Below, piece by piece: positions 43,444-51,363 of a stretch of 64,000 bases of DNA (positions are counted from its first letter, which is position 1; every line of letters begins with the position of its first letter). Origin of the DNA: JACMLC01 sp963720235 (GTDB lineage: Bacteria; Acidobacteriota; Blastocatellia; Pyrinomonadales; Pyrinomonadaceae); assembly GCA_963720235.1 (NCBI GenBank), contig OY970389.1, forward strand, positions 806,001 through 870,000, in the 5' to 3' direction. Position numbers and translations under genes: made by a program. The notes beneath the pieces were generated by a model. The model did no database searches. It was not told the origin of the DNA and saw only the letters and a program-made list of their open reading frames with translations.

Positions 43444-43526
43444 AGAGTCTGGAGTCTGGAGTCAAGAGTCCGGTGTCAGAAAACCAGCTTTTGACTCCAG
43501 ACTCCAGACTCTTGACTCCAGACTTA
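43444..43526. repeat. Word-type inverted repeat, family B (GACTCCA)
   Basis: The left arm (43444-43470) and right arm (43493-43526) share an exact 18-nt core (43453-43470 and 43507-43524). The loop has AAAACCAGCTTTT. The right arm touches the TAA stop (43524-43526) of the ABC ATPase gene. Confidence 0.9.
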
Positions 43527-44297
43527 GCGAATGCGTTCGTCCTTCTCAATCAAGCCATCGCGGATAGAGATGACGCGGTGCGCGCGCGCGGCAATGTCCT
43601 GCTCGTGCGTGACGACGATAATCGTGTTGCCTTCCGAATGCAGCTTCTCGAAGAGATTCATAATCTCGTGGCTGGTGTGCGTGTCGAGCGCGCCCGTCGG
43701 TTCGTCCGCGAGCAGGATAGAAGGATGATTGACCAGTGCGCGTGCGATGGCGACGCGCTGGCGTTGTCCTCCCGAAAGCTCGTTCGGCCTGTGCATCATG
43801 CGGTCTGTGAGGTCAACTGCGGCGAGTGAAGCTTTAGCCTTCTCATGCCTCTCGCTGGAACTCATGCCCGCGTAAATCAAAGGCAACTCGACATTATGCA
43901 AAGAGGTCGCGCGGGCCAGCAGGTTGAAGGTTTGAAAAACAAAGCCGACTTCCTTGTTGCGTATGCGCGCCAACTCGTCGTCGTCCATCGCGGAGACGAG
44001 CTTGCCGTTAATCCAGTATTGACCCTGGCTCGGCGTGTCGAGGCAGCCGATGAGGTTCATCAAAGTGGATTTGCCGGAACCCGACGGGCCGATGATTGCC
44101 AGATACTCGCCCTTCTGCACATCGAAAGAGACGCCGTGCAGGGCATGCACCTCTTCCGAACCCATCTGGTAAGTCTTCCAGATTTCGCGCATTGAGATGA
44201 GTGAAGCCGGGACGGCATCACGCGCGAGAATCTCGCCGTTGGTCAGCGGGGCAGTTTCCGCCAGAGTCTGATCGATGGTTGCTGATGCTTCGCTCAT
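43524..44297 (-). CDS. MacB/LolD-type ABC transporter ATPase
   Basis: This 257-residue ATPase shows Walker A GPSGSGKSTLMNLIG near residue 70, signature LSGGQRQRVAIARAL, Walker B ILLADEPTGALDTHTS and H-loop THEQDIAARAHRV. The text LLARATSLHNVELPLIYAGMS is typical of the LolD/MacB class. An N-terminal extension of about 30 residues precedes the ABC fold. It is the only ATPase for five permeases in this operon, so it presumably drives several alternative permease pairs. It starts 14 nt after the adaptor gene. Confidence 0.95.
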   Translation of the reverse strand: MSEASATIDQTLAETAPLTNGEILARDAVPASLISMREIWKTYQMGSEEVHALHGVSFDVQKGEYLAIIGPSGSGKSTLMNLIGCLDTPSQGQYWINGKLVSAMDDDELARIRNKEVGFVFQTFNLLARATSLHNVELPLIYAGMSSSERHEKAKASLAAVDLTDRMMHRPNELSGGQRQRVAIARALVNHPSILLADEPTGALDTHTSHEIMNLFEKLHSEGNTIIVVTHEQDIAARAHRVISIRDGLIEKDERIR

Positions 44298-44311
44298 ATT
44301 TTAGTTCTCGA

Positions 44312-45838
44312 CTAACTACCTGAGTTGGCGTTACCTGCGCCGCCGGGTTTGTTCGTTTGTCTCTTGACGGTCGAGCCTTCCTTCAAAGTTTTAAGAATGC
44401 GGCTCGGCCCTGTGATGACTTCCATGCCCGCGTTGATGCCGCTCGTAATCTCTATGTCGGATTCGCCCGTGATGCCCGTCGTGATTTCGACAAACTTCAC
44501 TGTCTTGCCATCAAGAATATAGACGCCCTTGATGTCTTTGGGCTTGTTGTCGCCAGCGGGCGAAGGCTGCGGCGTGCCGCCTGCGGGAGTCGCGGCGGGC
44601 GAGCCTTCCGGCGTCGGAGATTTTTCGACGATGGCTTGCAAGGGAACTGCGACGACATTGTTCTTCACCTTGGTAGTGATAGTCGCCGTCGCGCTCATGC
44701 CGGGACGCAGGCCGTTACGAACTTCGTCGGGCGTGTCTTTTATCTGTATGACGACGCGAAACTCTTTGGCTTCCTGCACGTTGATTTGATTGGAGAGCCC
44801 GCCCTGTGTCGCGGATTTGCCGACGGCCAGAGGCGTCTTCTGCGTCACGACGCCCTCTATCTCTCGCTCGTTAAAAGCATCCACTTTAATCTTCGCGGGC
44901 TGGCCCACTTCGACATTTGAGATTTCCGTTTCGTCAACCTTGACTTCGACGTTGATGGTTGACATGTCCGCAATCGTCAGCAGCGGCGTCGAAGAGAGAC
45001 TGGCGACGGCGAATGTTCCGACCTTCGAGGGAATGTCTGCGATGACGCCGCTCAAAGGAGAAAGCTGTGTGGCCTTGTTGCGCTGGCTGGACTCTCCGCG
45101 CAGAAGAGCCTGCTGCTGGTTGGCGCGCGATTCGCTTGAGCGGACGCTGATGCGTGCAGACTCAACAGACCGCTTTGCATCGCGCACGCGAATACGCTCC
45201 TGATTGGCGCTGGAAATGGCTTCCTGCACGGCTATCTTCTGCGAGTCGTGGCGGGCCAGCGCGGAATCATAACGGTCTTTGGCCGCGTCGTATTCAGAGC
45301 GCGAGGCGACGCCGGATTCGACCAGTTCGGTCGTGCGCTTTAATTCACGCTGCGCCGTGTTGAGGTCAATCTGTGTGTTGACAAGCTGCTGTCTTTGCTG
45401 TGCGACGCGCGCCTCTGCCGTCGTCACGCCGGATTGCGCCTGCGCGACGGAATTTTCGGCAGCGATAATCTGCGTGCGCGCATTCTGCACATCATTGATG
45501 GCCGTTTGCGTGGCTGCGAGTTGCGCTTCCTGGCTCGATTGAAGCTGCGTCGGGTCGAGGCGGACGAGCGGCTGGCCCTTTGTCACCATGTCGCCTTCCT
45601 TGACGTAAATCTCTTCGATGCGGCCCGCGACCTCGCTCGTCAGGTTGATAAATTGAATGGGGCGAATCTCGCCCGAAGCCGTGACGGTCGAGCGCAGCTC
45701 AGGCCGGACTTCGACTTTTACGGTCGTCACTTCCGGCTCGTCTTTGCGGCTGGCGAAAACGCTGATAATCACAATCAGTCCGAGCAGGGCGACTGCCGAG
45801 ACTGCAATAATAATTTTCTTTCTGCGGCTCAATGCCAT
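44312..45838 (-). CDS. HlyD/MacA-like periplasmic adaptor protein (first gene of operon)
   Basis: This membrane-fusion adaptor of 508 residues has one N-terminal TM (IIIAVSAVALLGLIVIISVF), a lipoyl-like region (TASGEIRPIQFINLTSEVAGRIEEIYVKEGD in parts), a long α-helical coiled-coil hairpin of about 160 residues (QEAQLAATQTAINDVQNART and REIRANQQQA-like repeats), β-barrel and membrane-proximal domains (AFNEREIEGVVTQKTPLAVG, GLRPGMSATATITT), and a Pro/Ala/Gly linker TPEGSPAATPAGGTPQPSPA. It should connect the inner-membrane permeases to an outer-membrane channel, which is not encoded here. It starts the operon; AAAGGAC precedes ATG 45838. Confidence 0.92.
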   Translation of the reverse strand: MALSRRKKIIIAVSAVALLGLIVIISVFASRKDEPEVTTVKVEVRPELRSTVTASGEIRPIQFINLTSEVAGRIEEIYVKEGDMVTKGQPLVRLDPTQLQSSQEAQLAATQTAINDVQNARTQIIAAENSVAQAQSGVTTAEARVAQQRQQLVNTQIDLNTAQRELKRTTELVESGVASRSEYDAAKDRYDSALARHDSQKIAVQEAISSANQERIRVRDAKRSVESARISVRSSESRANQQQALLRGESSQRNKATQLSPLSGVIADIPSKVGTFAVASLSSTPLLTIADMSTINVEVKVDETEISNVEVGQPAKIKVDAFNEREIEGVVTQKTPLAVGKSATQGGLSNQINVQEAKEFRVVIQIKDTPDEVRNGLRPGMSATATITTKVKNNVVAVPLQAIVEKSPTPEGSPAATPAGGTPQPSPAGDNKPKDIKGVYILDGKTVKFVEITTGITGESDIEITSGINAGMEVITGPSRILKTLKEGSTVKRQTNKPGGAGNANSGS

Positions 45839-46221
45839 ATCGTTGCTAGTCCTTTTAATGTTAAAGAAGAGATTGGATAATCCAGACTGCGGCGCGCTGT
45901 CGCACAGTCCTCATGCGAGGAATGCCATCGGGGACGCCCGCGCTAGAAAAGCTTCTACGTTAAAAACGCGCGAACAGTTTCATTATAAACAAGTAACAGT
46001 CTGGAGTCTAAAGTCCAGAGTCTGGAGTCCAGAGTCCTCGTGCAGGTTTTTCGACTTTAGACTCTGGCCTTCAGACTTTAGACTCCAGACCGTAGCTTGT
46101 TGTTGTCCTGACTTTTCGTTTCGCGCTACAATGCAGAAGTTTTCTCGCGTGATCCCCGACGCTGCGGGGTGCGCCCGAAGTTTTCTCACGTACAACGAAT
46201 CGCACGAGGATTTTAAAGTTT
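45839..46221. other. Divergent intergenic region of the transporter and FHA-protein genes
   Basis: This gap of about 380 nt must hold the promoters of both the transporter operon and the FHA-block transcripts. It contains a small CCTCATGCGAGGA palindrome near 45910 and the family B repeat 45998-46092. I do not see a convincing promoter box. Confidence 0.4.
45998..46092. repeat. Word-type inverted repeat, family B, in a divergent gap
   Basis: GTCTGGAGTCTAAAGTCCAG words face TAGACTCCAGAC words; the outer 16-nt core TCTGGAGTCTAAAGTC pairs exactly with its complement near 46075-46090. It lies between divergent genes, so a terminator role does not apply to either. Confidence 0.82.
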
Positions 46222-46800
46222 ATGACGACCTGTGACAGGTGCGGTACGGAAAACCTTGACGGCGCGCAGTATTGCGACGAATGTGGAGCGTTTTTGCAGA
46301 CTTCTGCCCCGCAGAAAAAGCCTGTGCAGACGGGCGACACGGGCGGAGGGACGGGTGATAAGCTTATGGATGAATCTCCTCTCGCGGACAAGCCGAACGG
46401 CGGCGACGACAAACAACCATCACGCTCATATGCCATCTCTCAAGGGTCTATCTCTTTGATGGAAGGCGCGCACGCCAAGCTCGTCATAGAACGCGGGCGC
46501 AGCGCGGGCAAACAGTTTCCCTTGAGCGAAGATGAATCGCAAATCGGGCGTTGGGATGCAGACGGCGGCATCTTTCCAGATGTTGACCTGGATGCGGACG
46601 ACCCGGAGGCCAAAGTCTCCAGACGCCACGCGCGCATCATGCGGCGCAACGGTCAATATCTGATTGAAGATTTAGGCTCGACGAACGGCACTTTTATCAA
46701 TCGCGGGCGACGCCTCTTGCCGGGCGACCGTCAGCCGCTTCGCGACGGCGACGAGATTATTGTCGGGAAAACTTTTTTGCGCTTCCATGTGGTGAAGTAG
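46222..46800 (+). CDS. Zinc-ribbon FHA-domain protein
   Basis: This 192-residue cytoplasmic protein has an N-terminal zinc ribbon (CDRCGTENLDGAQYCDECG), a Gly/Asp-rich linker and a C-terminal FHA domain (about 95-190) with IGRWDADGGIFPDVDL, the signature SRRHARIMRRNG and LGSTNGTFIN. FHA domains bind phosphothreonine, so this protein is a likely target or adaptor of the Ser/Thr kinase downstream. It starts a group of five genes read in the same direction. Confidence 0.88.
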   Translation: MTTCDRCGTENLDGAQYCDECGAFLQTSAPQKKPVQTGDTGGGTGDKLMDESPLADKPNGGDDKQPSRSYAISQGSISLMEGAHAKLVIERGRSAGKQFPLSEDESQIGRWDADGGIFPDVDLDADDPEAKVSRRHARIMRRNGQYLIEDLGSTNGTFINRGRRLLPGDRQPLRDGDEIIVGKTFLRFHVVK

Positions 46801-46908
46801 CTTTCAAGAACAGGCGGCGACACTTGTGCGTAAAGCAGTCGTGCGCCTTTGAAGGAGCGCGCGGGATTTAGTTGAATTCCAATCTGACCGGATTTCCTCT
46901 GGATAGAG

Positions 46909-49218
46909 ATGCCTTTCTGTTATGAATGCGGCGCGCCAGTCGCGCCGGAAGACCCATTTTGCGGCAACTGCGGGATTGCACAAAAACCAATCGCCGCAGT
47001 CCCTCCGCTCATCAGTGGCGGTCTGGCGGAGACTGTCAACGCGCCTCCGCCTGCGCCGACTCCGACAGAACTGCCCCCGCTAACGGAAAACGCGAGCCAG
47101 CCGCAAGCAGAAGAAGCGACAGAAGCTCCTGCTCCAATTTTGCCTGAGCCGCAAACAGTCGCGCCGCAAGAGCCTGCACAGAACATCGCCAAAGATGCGC
47201 CATCGAGTCCGCCCGCAGCCGTTTCGCCCAGAGAGCTTGCGCCGGAATTGCAAGAGACTTTGACAGGAACTTTCAGCTCTCTCATTCCTGATGAAGAAGC
47301 GGAAGAGACGCCCGCCAGCGAGACAAGCGCAGTTGAAATGGAAGCACAAGAAACTTCTCCTGCTTCATCAGCTTCTCCTGCTTCATCTGCTCCATCTGTT
47401 TCTTCAGCTTCTCCTGCTTTGGCTGTGACGAATGCGCCATCGTCTGAAACCGGTTCCGAAGCTGAACCCGCGTTTGCTTCAACGGCAGAAGACTCTCAAC
47501 CGCAAGCAGAAGACGCTCAGCCGCAAACGGCCAGCCCTGCCGCGCAGACCGTTGGGCCAATCGCTCCGCCGGCTGAGATGTCAAACGCTCCTGCTGCGGA
47601 AATGTCCGGCGCGGCGGCAGGCTTGGAGATGAGCCGCGATGAGAAGTCCATCGAACCGGAAGTTTCAAGCGCACAGACTGATGAAGTTGAAACTCCTGCG
47701 GCGGCAAGTGAAGTTGTTTTGAATGACACACTCGCGCCCGAAGGCCAGAGCAGGTCAACGGGCCAACTTGTCAGCGCAGGCAGCGACCCTGCGATGGAAG
47801 CCACTGTCCCGCCCGGCGCGACAGCAGGCCGCAAGCAGACTAGCAAGACACTCGAACCGGGAACTCTGCTCAACGGTCGTTATGAGATTGTGCGTCGCAT
47901 CGGCGGCGGCGGAATGGGCGCGGTCTATCTGGCAAAGGACAGGCACCTGGGGGACGCGCCGCGCGCTGTCAAGGAGATGATTGAGACTCATCTCGACGAG
48001 TCGCAGCACGAAAAGGCCGTAGGGGATTTCAAACGCGAATCATTGCTCCTGACATCGCTTGAGCATTCTTCGATTCCGACTATCTACGATTATTTTTACG
48101 ACGAGGCTGCTGGCCGATTCTATCTCGTGATGAAATATATTTCGGGCGGCGACTTTGCCTCGCGCCTGAGGAATGCGCCCGGCGGCAGGATTGACGAAAA
48201 GACCGTCACGATTTGGAGCATGGAGGTTGCGGATGTGCTCGACTATCTGCACAACCGTCGCCCGCGCCCGATTATCTACAGAGATTTGAAGCCCGCCAAT
48301 TTGATGATTGACGGCAACTCCGGTCGCGTAATGTTGATTGATTTCGGCATCGCGCGCTGGGTCAATAAGCAGGAAGAGAAAGGCGTCACGGCTGTCGGCA
48401 CGATGGGTTACGCGCCGCCTGAGCTTTTTAGCGGCAAGGTCGAGCCGCGCTCTGATATTTATTCTTTGGGCGCGACGATGTTTCATCTCTTGACAGGCTC
48501 AGACCCGCAGGACAACCCGCTGCTGATTTTTGACTTTACAAAAAATCCGCGCCCGCGCCAGATAAATCCTGCCATCTCTGTCGAGATGGAGCGCATACTG
48601 ATGCGCGCAGTAGAGTATAAGCCGGAAGGACGTTTTCGTTCGGCTGCGGAGATGCGCGAAGCTTTGGCCGCGCATCTTGAAAAGCTGCGTGTCGGTGATG
48701 TCTCTTACGGGACTGTGACCGCGGCGCAAGGGGCTGGCGAGACCTTGCAGGTCGAGATGGTCTTCTGCGGATTCTGCGGAGGACGCATCGCCGCGGACGA
48801 CCTCTTCTGCGCGCACTGCGGAGCCAAGCAACCACTCGCGGGCCTCTCTCCGAGCGCGGCTTTGCAATCTGCGCGCGCGACTGCCAAGCTGGTGGTCGCT
48901 GGCACGACAGAGCTTGACGCTTCGTTCCTTTTACAGAAGGACAGCAACCTGGTCGGGCGTTCCGACCCGCACTCAAATATTTTTCCAGAGGTTGACCTCT
49001 CGCGCTTTGACCCGGAAACAAAAGTCTCGCGCAGGCACGCGCGCATCTGGCGCAAGGGCGAGACGTTTCTGGTCGAAGACCTCGGCTCGGTCAACGGCAC
49101 TGTGGTCTTGGGACGCGATAATGATACTGTGCGCCTGGCTCCGCACCAGCCGCGCGTGCTGGAAAACGGAGACAAGCTGCGCCTCGGAGAAACGATGCTC
49201 CATTTTTTAGTCGGATGA
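46909..49218 (+). CDS. Zinc-ribbon/Ser-Thr kinase/zinc-ribbon/FHA protein
   Basis: This 769-residue signalling protein has, in order: zinc ribbon (CYECGAPVAPEDPFCGNCG, residues 4-22), an Ala/Pro/Glu-rich disordered region (about 30-315), a Hanks-type kinase domain (about 325-590) with RIGGGGMGAVYLAKD, lysine in AVKEM, YRDLKPAN near 457 (Tyr replaces the usual His), LIDFGIAR near 475 and GTMGYAPPE, then a second zinc ribbon (CGFCGGRIAADDLFCAHCG, about 619) and a C-terminal FHA domain (about 660-769) with SRRHARIWRKGE. No TM helix is visible, so it is cytoplasmic. The HRD to YRD change is known in active prokaryotic kinases. Confidence 0.92.
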   Translation: MPFCYECGAPVAPEDPFCGNCGIAQKPIAAVPPLISGGLAETVNAPPPAPTPTELPPLTENASQPQAEEATEAPAPILPEPQTVAPQEPAQNIAKDAPSSPPAAVSPRELAPELQETLTGTFSSLIPDEEAEETPASETSAVEMEAQETSPASSASPASSAPSVSSASPALAVTNAPSSETGSEAEPAFASTAEDSQPQAEDAQPQTASPAAQTVGPIAPPAEMSNAPAAEMSGAAAGLEMSRDEKSIEPEVSSAQTDEVETPAAASEVVLNDTLAPEGQSRSTGQLVSAGSDPAMEATVPPGATAGRKQTSKTLEPGTLLNGRYEIVRRIGGGGMGAVYLAKDRHLGDAPRAVKEMIETHLDESQHEKAVGDFKRESLLLTSLEHSSIPTIYDYFYDEAAGRFYLVMKYISGGDFASRLRNAPGGRIDEKTVTIWSMEVADVLDYLHNRRPRPIIYRDLKPANLMIDGNSGRVMLIDFGIARWVNKQEEKGVTAVGTMGYAPPELFSGKVEPRSDIYSLGATMFHLLTGSDPQDNPLLIFDFTKNPRPRQINPAISVEMERILMRAVEYKPEGRFRSAAEMREALAAHLEKLRVGDVSYGTVTAAQGAGETLQVEMVFCGFCGGRIAADDLFCAHCGAKQPLAGLSPSAALQSARATAKLVVAGTTELDASFLLQKDSNLVGRSDPHSNIFPEVDLSRFDPETKVSRRHARIWRKGETFLVEDLGSVNGTVVLGRDNDTVRLAPHQPRVLENGDKLRLGETMLHFLVG

Positions 49219-49223
49219 AGGAA

Positions 49224-49315
49224 CAGTGAGCAGTGTGCAGTAGGCAGTGGGCAGTAAAGACAGATTGCATTTCTTTGCTTTTATCTGCCAACTGCACACT
49301 GCCTACTGCCAACTA
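49224..49315. repeat. Word-type inverted repeat, family C (ACTGCCC) with family-A-like core
   Basis: Left words CAGTGAG/CAGTGTG/CAGTAGG/CAGTGGG and right words CTGCCAA/CTGCACA/CTGCCTA/CTGCCAA face each other but in a different order, so pairing is partial. The inner segment AAAGACAGATTGCATTTC (49256-49273) is nearly identical to the core of the family A hairpin at 4035-4052. Confidence 0.82.
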
Positions 49316-49325
49316 TTAATCGCTT

Positions 49326-49835
49326 ATGGTTGAAACAAGAGCTTTGCCGCAAACGGATGCAGAGATGAGCGGGCGCGCCGCAGAGAGTTATGCGGAGCGA
49401 TACCGCGCGCCGTTCTCTCTGCGTTGCGGAGCTTTATTGATTGATTACATAGTCGTGGCATGCATCATCGTCTTTAGCACACTTGTCGCGCGCCTCTTCG
49501 GCGGTGGGACGCGGCTTGCGGGCGGGACTGCGGAAACTTTTGGGTGGATAATAGCGATTGGCGTCACGCTCTTAAACTTTGGCGTGCTGGCGAGTCTTCG
49601 CGGGCAGACGCTCGGCAAGTGGGCGACGGGCCTGCGCATTGTCAGGCAGGACGGCAAGCCTCTGACGCTGCTCTCCGCGCTCCTGCGTCACGTAGTCGGG
49701 TATCCTTTGTCGCTCCTCACACTCGGACTCGGCTTTCTCCTCGCTGTCTTTAACACACAGGGGCGCGCCCTGCATGACATCATCGCAGGCACAGTCGTCG
49801 TGCTGGACAAAGCGCGCCCGATACAGACGCCGTAA
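49326..49835 (+). CDS. RDD-family membrane protein
   Basis: This 169-residue membrane protein has three hydrophobic segments (LLIDYIVVACIIVFSTLVARLF, TFGWIIAIGVTLLNFGVLASL and LSLLTLGLGFLLAVF). It carries the family's Arg-Asp-Asp residues in RCGALLIDYIV and RALHDIIAGTVVV. RDD proteins are small transport- or stress-related membrane proteins with few known roles. Its place inside the kinase/FHA block may mean its activity is linked to that signalling. Confidence 0.85.
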   Translation: MVETRALPQTDAEMSGRAAESYAERYRAPFSLRCGALLIDYIVVACIIVFSTLVARLFGGGTRLAGGTAETFGWIIAIGVTLLNFGVLASLRGQTLGKWATGLRIVRQDGKPLTLLSALLRHVVGYPLSLLTLGLGFLLAVFNTQGRALHDIIAGTVVVLDKARPIQTP

Positions 49836-49865
49836 ACAGGCGCGGGCCAGCAAGGAAGCAAAGTC

Positions 49866-51245
49866 ATGGTTAAGTCATGTCCGATTTGCGGGGCGACACC
49901 GATGCCGGGAGCGCGTTTTTGCCGCGCCTGCGGCTCGCCTCTCAAAGCTGCTTCTACCTCTGACGGAAGCGGCGAGGTTGTCTCTCCACTCGCGCAGACG
50001 ATTCCACTCGCAGGCGAAGGCCGACCGACCGACGGCATCGCGCCGGGAGATGCAAGCTATGCCAATCCTGACACGGCCAGAGTCAGGCACGAAGAGATGG
50101 AGCGACTGCTCAGGCAGAATCCAGAGCATGACAACGGCAAACGAAATGACGTTGTCTCTCAAGACCTCTCATCGCTTCCTGTATCCGAAAAACTTTCAGA
50201 GACTGAGCCGGGCGCGGAACAAGCGGCCACAACAGCATCCTCTTCAAGCACAGAGAAAAAATCGGTCGTCACTCCTTCGCGCCGCAAGTGGCAACTGGCC
50301 GCAGCCCTCTTGCTCGTCATAGCGCTGACGGCAGGCGTGCTCGCCATCTACTATTCGCGCAGGCCGACCTCGATTGACGCAGGCGGCACAAGCCCCATAG
50401 CCCTTAGCGACCAGAAGAAGCTTGTGGACGAGCAACTCAAGGAAGCTGAGAATCTGCTGGCGGCGGGCGACACGGATGGAGCGATTGCCAAGCTGCGTTA
50501 TGCGGTCAAGATTGACCCGTCAAATGCCGAAGCTCATTTGAGACTCGCTCGCGCGCTTGAGAAAAAGGGAGAGCGGCGCGAAGCGATTGCAGAATATCGC
50601 GCGGTAACCGAGAGCGACCCTTCAAATATTGCCGCATGGCGTGCTCTGGCCTCCGCGCAATTTTCCGAAGGACTTTATCAGGATGCTACAGAGAGTTATG
50701 CGCGCATCATCTCGCAGATAGACGACGCGGAGATAGACGACAACCTGCGCCTGGATTATGCAGACGCGCTGCGCCTTGCCGGACGCACGGAAGAAGCGCG
50801 CACGCTCTATCAGAAAGTTTCCGCTTCGGAATCCAGAGATTTGGCCCACAGGGCGAACCAGCAACTGGCACAACTTCCGCAGCCGCAAGCTGGCGGCGAG
50901 AATGAAACGGAATCGCGCGAGCAGCGTTCATCCGCCAATCAGTCTCGTCCAGCCGAAGAAGGCGGCGCGAACAACACGTTGGCTGTTAACAATCAACAGA
51001 GCGCGCCCGTTGTTCCCGCGCCGCAGCCCGCAAACAATCGCCCGGCAAAGAAGAGTTCAGACGATTTCTATCGCGAGGCATTGAACATTGTGCAGGGCCG
51101 CGACGTTAAGTCACTACAGCGCGCAGAGCTGCTTCGCGCCATGCAGCTTTTCCAGAATGTACGCGACGGCGCGCACAGCAACGACGCCAGACGATACGCC
51201 GAACGGCTCGGCAAAGAATACGACCGTCGCAGAAAAAATGATTGA
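49866..51245 (+). CDS. Zinc-ribbon, single-TM, TPR protein
   Basis: This 459-residue protein has an N-terminal zinc ribbon (CPICGATPMPGARFCRACG), a cytoplasmic Ser/Glu-rich stretch, one TM helix near residue 141 (WQLAAALLLVIALTAGVLAIYY), about five TPR-like repeats from about 180-325 (SNAEAHLRLARALEKKGERREAIAEYRAV and following), and a Gln/Asn/Pro-rich region with a short C-terminal helical pair. The zinc ribbon lies on the cytoplasmic side and the TPRs on the periplasmic side. It could be a membrane scaffold for the kinase system; the function is inferred only from context. Confidence 0.8.
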   Translation: MVKSCPICGATPMPGARFCRACGSPLKAASTSDGSGEVVSPLAQTIPLAGEGRPTDGIAPGDASYANPDTARVRHEEMERLLRQNPEHDNGKRNDVVSQDLSSLPVSEKLSETEPGAEQAATTASSSSTEKKSVVTPSRRKWQLAAALLLVIALTAGVLAIYYSRRPTSIDAGGTSPIALSDQKKLVDEQLKEAENLLAAGDTDGAIAKLRYAVKIDPSNAEAHLRLARALEKKGERREAIAEYRAVTESDPSNIAAWRALASAQFSEGLYQDATESYARIISQIDDAEIDDNLRLDYADALRLAGRTEEARTLYQKVSASESRDLAHRANQQLAQLPQPQAGGENETESREQRSSANQSRPAEEGGANNTLAVNNQQSAPVVPAPQPANNRPAKKSSDDFYREALNIVQGRDVKSLQRAELLRAMQLFQNVRDGAHSNDARRYAERLGKEYDRRRKND

Positions 51246-51248
51246 AAT

Positions 51249-51357
51249 GCAGTGTGCAGTGTGCAGTTGGCAGTTGGCAGTAAAAGCAAAAACTAGAATG
51301 TGCGTACAGCTTTGCTCTTAACTGCCCACTGCCCACTGCCCACTGCCTGCTACTCAC
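51249..51357. repeat. Word-type inverted repeat, family C
   Basis: Left words AGTGTGC/AGTTGGC/AGTAAAAGC and right words ACTGCCC/ACTGCCT/ACTCACT. The loop has ACAGCTTTGCTCTTAACTG. The left arm uses T where the right arm calls for G, so pairing would rely on G-U. It lies between the TPR gene and the phosphatase gene. Confidence 0.82.
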
Positions 51358-51363
51358 TAGCTT

